NCBI GenBank assembly: GCA_035259345.1
Contig: DATFWK010000067.1
Span: 1 to 23,172, forward strand
Source: DATFWK01 sp035259345
GTDB taxonomy: Bacteria; Actinomycetota; Thermoleophilia; Miltoncostaeales; Miltoncostaeaceae
Direction of reading: 5' to 3'
Length of the DNA: 23,172 nucleotides
Shown: one piece after another, positions 14,360-20,812 of the stretch
How positions within the stretch are numbered: position 1 is the stretch's first letter
How the letters are laid out: every line of letters starts with the position of its first letter
The notes under the pieces: generated by a model
Seen by the model: the letters and a program-made list of their open reading frames with translations, nothing else
What the model was told of the DNA's origin: nothing
Databases searched by the model: none
Program-made: the position numbers and the translations under genes

Positions 14360-15451
14360 CTACGTGGAGGTCGCGACCTCCTCGCGGTCGACGCGCCGGT
14401 ACAGCGTGTCGCGCTCGACCGGCACGCGGCCGCCCGCGCGCACGAGCTCCCGGATCCGCTCCTGCGTGAGCCCGAGCGGCGTGGTGACCGTGGTCGCGTG
14501 GGCGATGCGCTCCTCCGTGAGCGTCCCCGAGAGGTCGTCCAGCCCGAAGGACAGGGCCTCGCTGGTGATCTCCTCGCCCAGCATGACCCAGTGGCCCTTG
14601 ATGTGGGCGAAGTTGTCCAGGACGAGCCGTCCGACCGCGATCGTGCGCAGCTTCTCCTCGCGCGAGGGACCGGGAAGGTAGGCGAAGTCCGTGTTGCCGG
14701 GCAGGAAGGGAAGCGGGATGAAGGCCTGGAATCCCCCCGTCTCGTCCTGCAGCTCGCGCAGGCGCACCATGTGCTCGACCTGCTCGGCCGGGGTCTCGAA
14801 GTGGCCGAACAGGAGCGTCGCGTTGGTCCGAAGACCGAGCCCGTGGGCCTCGCGGTGCACCTCGAGCCAGGTCTCGGCCGGCACCTTGCGGTCGGCGATG
14901 ATCTTCCGCACGCGCTGGCTGAACACCTCGGCGCCGCCGCCGGGCATCGTGTCGTGGCCCGCCGCCATCGTGCGCTCGAGCGCCTCCCGGTGGCTCACGC
15001 GGGCGAGCCGGGCGACGAAGTCGATCTCGACCGCGGTCAGCGCCGTCAGCGCGACGTCGGGGAGCGCCGCCTTGAGCCCTGCGAAGAGCTCCTCGTAGTA
15101 GGCGAGCGTGTACTCCCGCGTCATCCCGCCGACGATGTGCAGCTCGGTGATGCCGAGGCCGGCGAACTGGCACGCCCGGTCGATCAGCTGGTCGACGCTG
15201 TAGGCGTAGGCCCGCGGATCGTGGTCCGTCCACACCGCGAACGCGCAGAACCCGCAGCCGACCACGCAGATGTTGGTCGGGTTGAGGTGGGCGTTCACGT
15301 TGTACGTGACCTCGTCGCCGTAGCGGCGGCGGGCGGCGGCACCCGCGGCGGCGCCCAGGTCGGCGAGCGGTGCGCGCTCGTAGAGCGCGACGGCCTCGTC
15401 GGCGGCGATGCGCTCGCCGGCCGCGGCGCGGGAGAGGATGGCGTCGATCAT
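14360..15451 (-). CDS. mqnE: Aminodeoxyfutalosine synthase (radical SAM), futalosine pathway
   Basis: A 363-residue cytoplasmic radical SAM enzyme. It joins SAM-derived adenosine to 3-[(1-carboxyvinyl)oxy]benzoate in the futalosine route to menaquinone. The [4Fe-4S] cluster motif C-x3-C-x2-C is Cys62, Cys66 and Cys69 in NICVVGCGFCAF. The following ELHIVGG, ALTAVEIDF, MPGGGAEVFSQRVRKII, TNATLLFGHFETPAEQVEH and LRELQDETGGFQAFIPL are characteristic of MqnE, and separate it from the related MqnC, which has a different C-x3-C context. ATG 15451 lies seven bases after TAACGT, suggesting a leaderless mRNA. The MenA/UbiA-like gene at 19136 may act later in the same pathway. The other mqn genes are not in the window. 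Confidence 0.92.
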   Translation of the reverse strand: MIDAILSRAAAGERIAADEAVALYERAPLADLGAAAGAAARRRYGDEVTYNVNAHLNPTNICVVGCGFCAFAVWTDHDPRAYAYSVDQLIDRACQFAGLGITELHIVGGMTREYTLAYYEELFAGLKAALPDVALTALTAVEIDFVARLARVSHREALERTMAAGHDTMPGGGAEVFSQRVRKIIADRKVPAETWLEVHREAHGLGLRTNATLLFGHFETPAEQVEHMVRLRELQDETGGFQAFIPLPFLPGNTDFAYLPGPSREEKLRTIAVGRLVLDNFAHIKGHWVMLGEEITSEALSFGLDDLSGTLTEERIAHATTVTTPLGLTQERIRELVRAGGRVPVERDTLYRRVDREEVATST

Positions 15452-15458
15452 GGCCCGG

Positions 15459-15464
15459 ACGTTA
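15459..15464 (-). promoter_or_regulatory. -10 element of mqnE, leaderless arrangement
   Basis: TAACGT on the minus strand ends seven bases before the mqnE ATG; no ribosome site lies between. Confidence 0.45.
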
Positions 15465-15520
15465 CCAGGGCGGCCCTCGGGCCCGGCCGCCCCGCCGGGT
15501 CGCTCGCCGCGGGCGCTGGA

Positions 15521-15526
15521 TACGAT
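15521..15526 (+). promoter_or_regulatory. -10 element of the gene at 15535
   Basis: TACGAT ends eight bases before the ATG at 15535, and no ribosome site is present, so a leaderless transcript is likely. It shares an 83-base divergent region with mqnE. Confidence 0.45.
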
Positions 15527-15534
15527 GGCCGTCG

Positions 15535-15861
15535 ATGGCCTACACGGACGAGTTCGACGCGATCCTCGAGGAGCAGCCCGCGGACTGGGCCTTCTTCGAG
15601 AGCTACCTGACGGTGGACGACCCGAGGCGGCTCGCCGACGCCCGGGTCGTGCTCTCGCGCGCGAACGCCCGGCCGGTGCGCGGCGAGGGGGACCACGACT
15701 TCGAGATCACCGTCGCCAACACGTGGGGCCACGGCGCCCGGGCCGGCGTGGTGCGCTCGGCCCTGCGCACGCTCGACGACCTGGGCATCGAGGGGCGGAT
15801 CTGGTCCGGGGCGACCTACGACCTCCTGCGCCCGCCCCCGCCCCACCGCTACGGGCCGTAG
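15535..15861 (+). CDS. Small conserved-looking protein of unknown function
   Basis: A 108-residue acidic, soluble protein that I do not recognise. It has no signal peptide, membrane segment or cysteine. The central part, HDFEITVANTWGHGARAGVVRSALRTLDDLGIEGRIWSG, looks like a compact alpha/beta domain, and the tail is proline rich. Codon use is typical for the window. The start is the ATG at 15535, eight bases after a TACGAT -10. The winged-helix gene follows after three bases, so the two form a small operon, divergent from mqnE. Confidence 0.75.
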   Translation: MAYTDEFDAILEEQPADWAFFESYLTVDDPRRLADARVVLSRANARPVRGEGDHDFEITVANTWGHGARAGVVRSALRTLDDLGIEGRIWSGATYDLLRPPPPHRYGP

Positions 15862-15864
15862 GCC

Positions 15865-16302
15865 GTGTACCGCTCTGAGGATGACCTCGCGCTCCTGGCC
15901 GAGCTGGCCGGCGTGCTCGATGCGACCGTCGCCGCGGCCGGGCTCTCGTCCGGGTCGTACCTGGTGCTGCGGGAGGTCGTCGCCGGTGACGAAGGCGGTG
16001 TCGCCGTGGGCACCGTGGCGGAGCGGCTCGGGGCCGCGCCGGACGAGGTGGCCGAGATGGGCCGGCGCCTGAACGCGGAGGGGCTGGTCGAGGTGCGCGG
16101 CGGCGGGCTGGCCGCGACGGGGGCCGGGCGCGAGCGGCTCGCGCGGCTCGAGGACGACGCGAACGACGCCATGCGGGCCTACGTGCTCGAGCGGCCCCAC
16201 ACCGCCACGGTCTACGGGCTGGTCGCGGCGATGCAGACGGGCCGCTTCACGCTGGAGGACCTGCTCGCGTTCATCGCCGAGGGGCCGACGGAAGAGGAGT
16301 AG
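15865..16302 (+). CDS. Winged-helix DNA-binding-like protein (MarR-like)
   Basis: A 145-residue protein with GTG start at 15865, three bases after the previous stop. The region SSGSYLVLREVVAGDEGGVAVGTVAERLGAAPDEVAEMGRRLNAEGLVEVRGGGLAATGAGRERLARL (about 28-96) follows a MarR-like plan: helix, HTH with a recognition helix (DEVAEMGRRLNAEGLV), a short wing and a helical dimerisation region. The wing is shorter and lacks the D-x-R motif of true MarR proteins. It probably regulates transcription, perhaps of its own operon, but no operator is evident. It could equally be a protein-binding wHTH domain. Confidence 0.68.
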   Translation: MYRSEDDLALLAELAGVLDATVAAAGLSSGSYLVLREVVAGDEGGVAVGTVAERLGAAPDEVAEMGRRLNAEGLVEVRGGGLAATGAGRERLARLEDDANDAMRAYVLERPHTATVYGLVAAMQTGRFTLEDLLAFIAEGPTEEE

Positions 16303-16305
16303 GCC

Positions 16306-17397
16306 CTAGCGGAGGGCGCTCTCGCCGAGCGCCTCCCAGACGTCCAGCTTCGTCCTGACGCGGCGGATCACCTCGTCGGTGAACTCGTCCGTGTGGGCGG
16401 TGCCGCCGAGGTCCATCGTGCGCACGTCCTCGCCCACCGCCTCGAGCGCCGCCTCGTAGATCGCACGCGAGACCGCGCTCGCCTGCGAGTCGTGCATGTA
16501 CGAGAGCACCGCCGCGGCGGCGAGGATCATCGCGAGCGGGTTGGCCACGTTCTTCCCTTGAAGGGTGGGGGCCGTGCCGTGCGGCGCCTCGGCCATGACG
16601 GCCGTCGGACGGAACTCGTCGTCCAGGGCGAACAGGAGCGACTCCGCCCCGGCGATCGAGCCGAAGAGCTGCAGCACCATGTCCGACAAGAGGTCGCCGT
16701 CCCGGTTGAGCGCGGGGACGACCAGCGCGTCGCCCGTGTGGGAGATCAGCATCGCGTAGGTCGCGTCGATCAGCATCGGCTTGTACCTGACGTCCGGGTG
16801 GCGCAGCGCCGCGGCGTCGAGCTCCTCCTTGAGCATCCCCTCGTACACGGGCGAGACCGTCCACTTCGGGCCGCCCGTGACCGTCGCGTGCATCTTCCGG
16901 GCCTGGAGGAACGCGACCTCCGCGACGGACCGGCAGGTGCGCCGGGTGATGCGCTCGCACCGCCAGGCGACCTCGTCGTCGCCCTCCCCCTCCCGGTGCT
17001 CGCGGGCTCCGTAGGCGTCGTCCACGGCCATCCGGACCACCGAGATCGGGGCGTGGATGCCGCCGATCGGGCGCACCCCCGATAGGCGGCGGCCGGTGCG
17101 AAGGATCACCTTGCCGTCGATCGCCTCGCGCAGGATCGCGTTCGGGCTGCCGACGTCGCCGATGCCCTCCGGGGTGATCGTGGCCGCCTTCAGGCCGAAG
17201 CCGTGGCGCGCGAGCGCCTCCGCGGCCTCCAGGACGACGGCGTTGCGGGTCGCCCGGCGGCTCTCGAGCGAGAGGTCGTACCGGTCGAAGGTCATCTGGA
17301 GCCCGGTGACGGCCGGGTCGAGCACCCGCAGCGACTCCTCGAGGAGCTCCTGCCCGGTCTCGTCGCCCTCCATCACGACGAGGGTCTTCGCCTCCAC
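16306..17397 (-). CDS. Isocitrate/isopropylmalate dehydrogenase family protein
   Basis: A 363-residue cytoplasmic oxidoreductase of the beta-decarboxylating dehydrogenase family (isocitrate, isopropylmalate and homoisocitrate members). GSPNAILREAIDG and RPIGGIHAP correspond to the substrate-binding S-x-N-x-x-L-R region, TGGPKW carries the candidate catalytic lysine, DGDLLSDMVLQLFGS supplies the metal aspartates, and EAPHGTAPTLQGKNVANPLAMILAAAAVL is the cofactor loop. The N-terminus LVVMEGDETGQE replaces the usual G-D-G-I-G-P-E, closer to the eukaryote-like isocitrate dehydrogenases (DGDEMTR). The usual catalytic tyrosine context is not obvious in ERITRRTCRSVAEVAF. The GTG start at 17397 is backed by TAGACT seven bases upstream; an ATG at 17373 is the alternative. 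Substrate and cofactor are undecided. Confidence 0.83.
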   Translation of the reverse strand: MEAKTLVVMEGDETGQELLEESLRVLDPAVTGLQMTFDRYDLSLESRRATRNAVVLEAAEALARHGFGLKAATITPEGIGDVGSPNAILREAIDGKVILRTGRRLSGVRPIGGIHAPISVVRMAVDDAYGAREHREGEGDDEVAWRCERITRRTCRSVAEVAFLQARKMHATVTGGPKWTVSPVYEGMLKEELDAAALRHPDVRYKPMLIDATYAMLISHTGDALVVPALNRDGDLLSDMVLQLFGSIAGAESLLFALDDEFRPTAVMAEAPHGTAPTLQGKNVANPLAMILAAAAVLSYMHDSQASAVSRAIYEAALEAVGEDVRTMDLGGTAHTDEFTDEVIRRVRTKLDVWEALGESALR

Positions 17398-17404
17398 GGC
17401 GCCG

Positions 17405-17410
17405 AGTCTA
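17405..17410 (-). promoter_or_regulatory. -10 element of the dehydrogenase gene
   Basis: TAGACT on the minus strand ends seven bases before GTG 17397 and overlaps the TAG stop (17408-17410) of the upstream gene. This supports the GTG as start and a leaderless message, in addition to possible read-through. Confidence 0.4.
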
Positions 17411-18136
17411 GCCGGGGGCCGCGGGGGCACGGCCCGGGGCGGCGGCCGGGCGCTCCCGGGTCGGGGCGTCCGCGAGGGGCGTGACGTGCGATGCGATGAG
17501 CTCCACCGCCGCCTCGTCGACGCCGGCCATGTCGTCGCAGATGCGATCGCCAAGGCCGCGGGCGATGCCGGCCCGCCCCGCCGCCTCCTCCACATCTTGC
17601 AGCGCCTGGAGGAGCTCGGCCGGCAGGCGGTCCTGGACGGCCACGAGCGGGTCGGTGGCCGCCACGAACCCGCCGTACGCCGTGCGGACGGCCTCGTGGA
17701 GGGCGGCGGCCTCGTCCAGCGCCGGGACCGATGCGAGGGCCCGCTCCGGCGCCTCGCGCCAGTCGGCCAGGCGGAGCGCCGAGTCGGCCACCGGGCCGAG
17801 CGAGGCGACGATCCGCTCGTCGCCCGCGAGCGCAGCGACACGCGCCGCCATGGTCGCGAGCAGCCGCAGCTCGGCCGCGTCGACGATCCCCTCGACGTGC
17901 TCCACCAGCAGCGCCGCCGCCGCCACCCGCCGCGCCACGGCCTCGTCGCGCTCGGGCTCGAAGGAGGCGGTCAGACAGAGGAACGTGGGCCCCTCGAACG
18001 CGCACAGGTACCAGCGCCCGTCGCCGGGAGGCTCCACCGCGCGCAGCCCGAGCGGGGCGGCGCCGGCGAGCCGTTCCGCCGCTTCCCGCGCGCCGGACAG
18101 GTCCGCGACGAGACGCTCCGCTGACGTGGGGTCCAT
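17408..18136 (-). CDS. Unrecognised 242-residue protein
   Basis: I do not recognise this protein. It is soluble, alanine rich and mostly helical. The N-terminal part (about 1-75) contains strand-like stretches (GRWYLCAFEGPTFLCLTASFEP) that could form a small beta sheet. Residues 75-215 are helical with many Ala/Glu, and the last 20 residues (ending PAAAPGRAPAAPG) are a disordered Pro/Ala tail. No catalytic motif, signal peptide or membrane helix is seen. ATG 18136 follows TACCGT by six bases, as in the leaderless genes nearby. The dehydrogenase gene begins 11 bases after its stop. Codon use is normal for the window, so it is probably a real gene. Confidence 0.7.
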   Translation of the reverse strand: MDPTSAERLVADLSGAREAAERLAGAAPLGLRAVEPPGDGRWYLCAFEGPTFLCLTASFEPERDEAVARRVAAAALLVEHVEGIVDAAELRLLATMAARVAALAGDERIVASLGPVADSALRLADWREAPERALASVPALDEAAALHEAVRTAYGGFVAATDPLVAVQDRLPAELLQALQDVEEAAGRAGIARGLGDRICDDMAGVDEAAVELIASHVTPLADAPTRERPAAAPGRAPAAPG

Positions 18137-18142
18137 CGCCCC

Positions 18143-18148
18143 ACGGTA
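18143..18148 (-). promoter_or_regulatory. -10 element of the gene starting at 18136
   Basis: TACCGT on the minus strand ends six bases before the ATG at 18136. It lies in a 53-base divergent region shared with the Nudix gene, whose own start has CAGACT (18178-18183) six bases upstream. Confidence 0.4.
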
Positions 18149-18189
18149 GCTCGCCGGCGACGGTTGGGGACGCCTGACAGACTGGCCGC

Positions 18190-18831
18190 ATGGCGGTCGA
18201 CGACGCCCTCGCCTCCGGTCCGGTGCCCCCGCCGGCCCTGCCGACCGCGGGAGTGCTCGCCGAGGCGCTCGGCACGGTGCTCGCCGGCCGGACGCCGCGC
18301 ACGCTCGACGACCCGATCCCGCGGGCCGGGGTCCTGGTTCTGCTCTACGACGTCGCCGGCCGTCCGCACCTCGTGCTCACGCGGCGCACGGACAGCCTCC
18401 CGCACCATCCGGGCCAGGTCTCGCTTCCCGGCGGCCGCTTCGAGCCGGAGGACGGCGACCTGATGGTGACGGCCCTCCGTGAGACCGAGGAGGAGCTCGG
18501 CGTCGCCGGGTCGGCTCTCACGGTCGTCGGTCGCCTCGACGACGTGCCGACCGTCGCCAGTGGGTTCATCATCACCCCGTTCGTGGCCCATCTCGCCTCG
18601 GAGCTGGTGCCCACGCCGAGCGCCGACGAGATCGCGCGGGTGCTCGAGGTGCCGCTCGCCGACCTGCTCGCCGCCGACGACGGCCTTCCCGTCGACGCCG
18701 ACGTCATCACGCTCCGCTATCCCATGCTCGGCGAGGACGTATGGGGCGCGACGGCCCGCATCCTCAGGATCTTCCTGCGCCGCTGCCGCGAGGCGCTCGG
18801 GGCCGCGGCCCCCGGCGCTCAGCGGGCCTGA
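18190..18831 (+). CDS. Nudix hydrolase, coenzyme A pyrophosphatase-like (NudL group)
   Basis: A 213-residue cytoplasmic hydrolase. The Nudix box is the segment GGRFEPEDGDLMV followed by TALRETEEELGV (about residues 81-105), with the R-E-x-x-E-E-x-G core that binds Mg2+. The preceding VLTRRTDSLPHHPGQVSLPGG resembles the UPF0035 signature of CoA pyrophosphatases (LLTxR..x3Rx3Gx3FPGG), though its internal Arg is Pro here and the Phe is Leu. These enzymes split CoA or its derivatives into phosphopantetheine and 3',5'-ADP. The substrate is thus likely, not certain. The ATG at 18190 has no ribosome site. The 3' end overlaps the convergent gene at 18819 by 13 bases. Confidence 0.88.
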   Translation: MAVDDALASGPVPPPALPTAGVLAEALGTVLAGRTPRTLDDPIPRAGVLVLLYDVAGRPHLVLTRRTDSLPHHPGQVSLPGGRFEPEDGDLMVTALRETEEELGVAGSALTVVGRLDDVPTVASGFIITPFVAHLASELVPTPSADEIARVLEVPLADLLAADDGLPVDADVITLRYPMLGEDVWGATARILRIFLRRCREALGAAAPGAQRA

Positions 18832-19094
18832 GTACCGTCCGGCGGCCGGAGCGAGGGTCGAGGCGGGAGGTCCGGGCGGGCCTCGTCCGCGTGCTCGCCG
18901 GTGTACGCAAGCCGCTCCAGGTACTCGACATGGGCCGCCATCTCCGCCTGCCGCGCGTGGTCGGCGGGCAGGCTCGCCGCGTAGTCGCGCACGCGGTCCC
19001 GGATCTGCAGGGCGAAGTGCGGCGTCGCGGCCCCGACCATCTGCTTGAGGTCGTCCTCGGTCGGGATCGGATACTGGTGCTCGGCGACGGACAT
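18819..19094 (-). CDS. Small hypothetical protein
   Basis: A 91-residue protein that I do not recognise. Residues 12-65 look helical (EDDLKQMVGAATPHFALQIRDRVRDYAASL, then ARQAEMAAHVEYLERLAYTG), and the C-terminal 25 residues are proline rich and disordered. No cysteines or membrane segments. ATG at 19094; TACAAC lies eight bases upstream as a weak -10. It overlaps the Nudix gene tail by 13 bases and is divergent from the prenyltransferase, with a 41-base gap. Confidence 0.65.
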   Translation of the reverse strand: MSVAEHQYPIPTEDDLKQMVGAATPHFALQIRDRVRDYAASLPADHARQAEMAAHVEYLERLAYTGEHADEARPDLPPRPSLRPPDGTQAR

Positions 19095-19123
19095 CCGGTC
19101 GAGTTGTATCAGCCGGACGGGCG

Positions 19124-19129
19124 TACGAT
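19124..19129 (+). promoter_or_regulatory. -10 element of the prenyltransferase gene
   Basis: TACGAT ends six bases before ATG 19136. GAGTTG (19101-19106) lies at 17-base spacing as a weak -35. No ribosome site is present. Confidence 0.45.
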
Positions 19130-19135
19130 GCGCCG

Positions 19136-20164
19136 ATGGAAAGGGCCCGCCGGATGCTCCTGGGCGTCTACCTCGAGATCCGGATCATCCCGGTGCTGCT
19201 CTGGTCCTACTCGGCTGTCACGCTCGGCACGGCCATCGCGTGGAGGGCCGGCGGCGGGAGCGTGCCGGGGTACCTCGTCGCGCTGCTCGAGGGCCTGCTC
19301 CTGCAGGGCCTCGTCGCCCACACCGTGAACGAGATCGCCGACTGGCAATCCGGCACGGACCAGGACCCGGCGCCGCGCATCATCAGCGGCGGCAGCAAGG
19401 TCGTCGCCTCGGGGCTCCTGACCCTGAAGGAGCTCAGGGTGATCGGCCTCGCCGCCGGCGCGCTCGCCGTAGGCGTCGGCATCGCCGCCGCGGCGACCTG
19501 GGGGTGGGTCCTCCTCTTCTACGGCGCGCTCGGCCTGGCCGGTGCAGTCTTCTACACGGTGCCGCCGGTGCGCGCGGCGTACCGGCCGCTCGTCGGCGAG
19601 GGGATCGCGCTCGTCTGCGTGTGGGCGTGCGCCGCGGGCGCCTTCGTCCTGCAGCGGGGCACGCTCACGGGTGAGGCGGCGGTCGCCGGCCTCGCGCACG
19701 CCGCGACCTGCGTCGGGATGCTCATGCTCCACCACTCGCTCGACCGGGGCCCGGACAGCCGCGCCCTGCCGCCCAAGGTGACGACCGTCGTCCGCATGGG
19801 CGACCGCGCCCGTGCCTACCGCCTCGGGTGGGCGGTGCTCGCGCTTGGCCTGTCGATCGGGCTCGTGGCCGGCGCGGATACGGCGTTCTGGCCGCTGGTC
19901 GCGGGTGCCGCCGTCGCCCTCGTCGCCCATCTCGCCGCCCGCGAGGACGACCCCGCCTCCGTCACCCGCGCCGAGCTCGTGGTGATCCTCGCCGGGATGC
20001 TCGGCGCCCTCGGCTCCGCCGTTGCGCTCTCGTCCGTCTTCGCATGGGCGCTGATCCCGCCGGCGGTGCTCGTGCCCGCGGAGATCCTGGTCTCCGGCGC
20101 CGCGCACAAGGCGCTCCTGGCCGAGCGCGCGGAGCGCTACCGCCTGGAGGGTGGCCCGGCCTGA
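19136..20164 (+). CDS. UbiA-superfamily prenyltransferase, MenA-like
   Basis: A 342-residue integral membrane protein with about eight to nine hydrophobic segments. The first Asp-rich motif is Asn65-Glu-Ile-Ala-Asp69-Trp-Gln-Ser-Gly-Thr-Asp75, close to the MenA pattern ND-x-x-D-F-x-x-G-x-D. The second is Asp203-Arg-Gly-Pro-Asp207 followed by PKVTTVVRMGDRAR, matching the D-x-x-x-D and R/K-T-x-x-V-R-x-G region. These aspartates hold the Mg2+-bound prenyl diphosphate. MenA-like members attach the isoprenoid tail to the naphthoate ring of menaquinone, and MqnP does this in the futalosine pathway; with mqnE about 4 kb away, a menaquinone role is a reasonable inference. Other UbiA members use different aromatic acceptors. 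The gene converges with the nuclease gene, nine bases apart. Confidence 0.82.
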   Translation: MERARRMLLGVYLEIRIIPVLLWSYSAVTLGTAIAWRAGGGSVPGYLVALLEGLLLQGLVAHTVNEIADWQSGTDQDPAPRIISGGSKVVASGLLTLKELRVIGLAAGALAVGVGIAAAATWGWVLLFYGALGLAGAVFYTVPPVRAAYRPLVGEGIALVCVWACAAGAFVLQRGTLTGEAAVAGLAHAATCVGMLMLHHSLDRGPDSRALPPKVTTVVRMGDRARAYRLGWAVLALGLSIGLVAGADTAFWPLVAGAAVALVAHLAAREDDPASVTRAELVVILAGMLGALGSAVALSSVFAWALIPPAVLVPAEILVSGAAHKALLAERAERYRLEGGPA

Positions 20165-20173
20165 CCCGCCCGC

Positions 20174-20695
20174 TCACGGGACGCCCTCGGGCGGCCCGCC
20201 CTCGGCCTCGCCCCACTCCCCTCGGCGCGCGGCGCGAGCCTCGGACTCGAGCCGCGCGAAGAGCCCCGCGTGCAGCGTGTTCGGGCGGATCGTGAGCGTG
20301 GTGGCGAACCCGAGGCGGACGAGCTCGGCGTTCACCATGCGGGGGCCGACGTAGACATAGGCCAGGAGGCGCCCGTAGCGGTCGCGGCGCTCCCGGTCCG
20401 TCACCAGGCGGACGGTGCGTCCCGCCACCAGCCGCACGTTCTCCGCACGCGCCCGGCGCGCGAACCGCTGGACGGGCTTCCGCGGATGGTGGAGTTCGGG
20501 GGTGTCGATGCCGAGATAGCGCACGTGGCCGACGCCTGCGACGACGATGGTGTCGCCGTCGATCACCGCCACCACGCGGCCCTCGGCCGCCCTGGGAGCG
20601 CCCCCGCACCCCAGTGCGCCGGCCGCGACCGCCACGAGGGCCGTCGCGGCGGCGGCGAGCCGCCGAAGCCGACCCCGGCGCACGGTTTTACGCAT
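20174..20695 (-). CDS. Thermonuclease (staphylococcal nuclease-like), exported
   Basis: A 173-residue SNase-domain protein. The basic N-terminus followed by LAAAATALVAVAAGALGCGG is an export signal; Cys30 in ALGC suggests a lipoprotein, though this lipobox is not ideal. The SNase fold runs from about residue 38: VVAVIDGDTIVV, VRYLGIDTPE (the active-site Arg and Asp), ARAENVRLVAGRTVRLV and DRYGRLLAYVYVG, in the usual order. Such enzymes cut DNA and RNA with Ca2+ outside the membrane and may help in nutrient use or DNA turnover. ATG at 20695; no ribosome site or -10 is evident nearby. It is divergent from the pafBC gene, with 117 bases between. Confidence 0.88.
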   Translation of the reverse strand: MRKTVRRGRLRRLAAAATALVAVAAGALGCGGAPRAAEGRVVAVIDGDTIVVAGVGHVRYLGIDTPELHHPRKPVQRFARRARAENVRLVAGRTVRLVTDRERRDRYGRLLAYVYVGPRMVNAELVRLGFATTLTIRPNTLHAGLFARLESEARAARRGEWGEAEGGPPEGVP

Positions 20696-20765
20696 TGTGC
20701 GGACGCGGCCGACCGCGGTGCTTGCGGGCGGTCCAACGCGGGGTCGTGCCCGCGGAACCGTGGTC

Positions 20766-20771
20766 TATCAT
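20766..20771 (+). promoter_or_regulatory. -10 element of the pafBC gene
   Basis: TATCAT fits TANNNT and lies 41 bases before ATG 20813. No -35 consensus and no match to the mycobacterial PafBC damage-promoter element (TTGTCRGTG, eight bases, TANNNT) is seen upstream of it. Confidence 0.4.
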
Positions 20772-20812
20772 CGGCCGCGAGTGGCCGACCTCGCCCTGAC
20801 GCCGCTGTGGCA

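Noticed and set aside
13066..14469. 467-residue plus-strand frame across ABC genes, DUF2203 and mqnE
   Set aside because: Crosses several genes on both strands with Arg/Pro-rich composition.
20270..20812. N-terminal extension of the pafBC frame
   Set aside because: Antisense to the nuclease gene and without domain features; the HTH begins right after ATG 20813.
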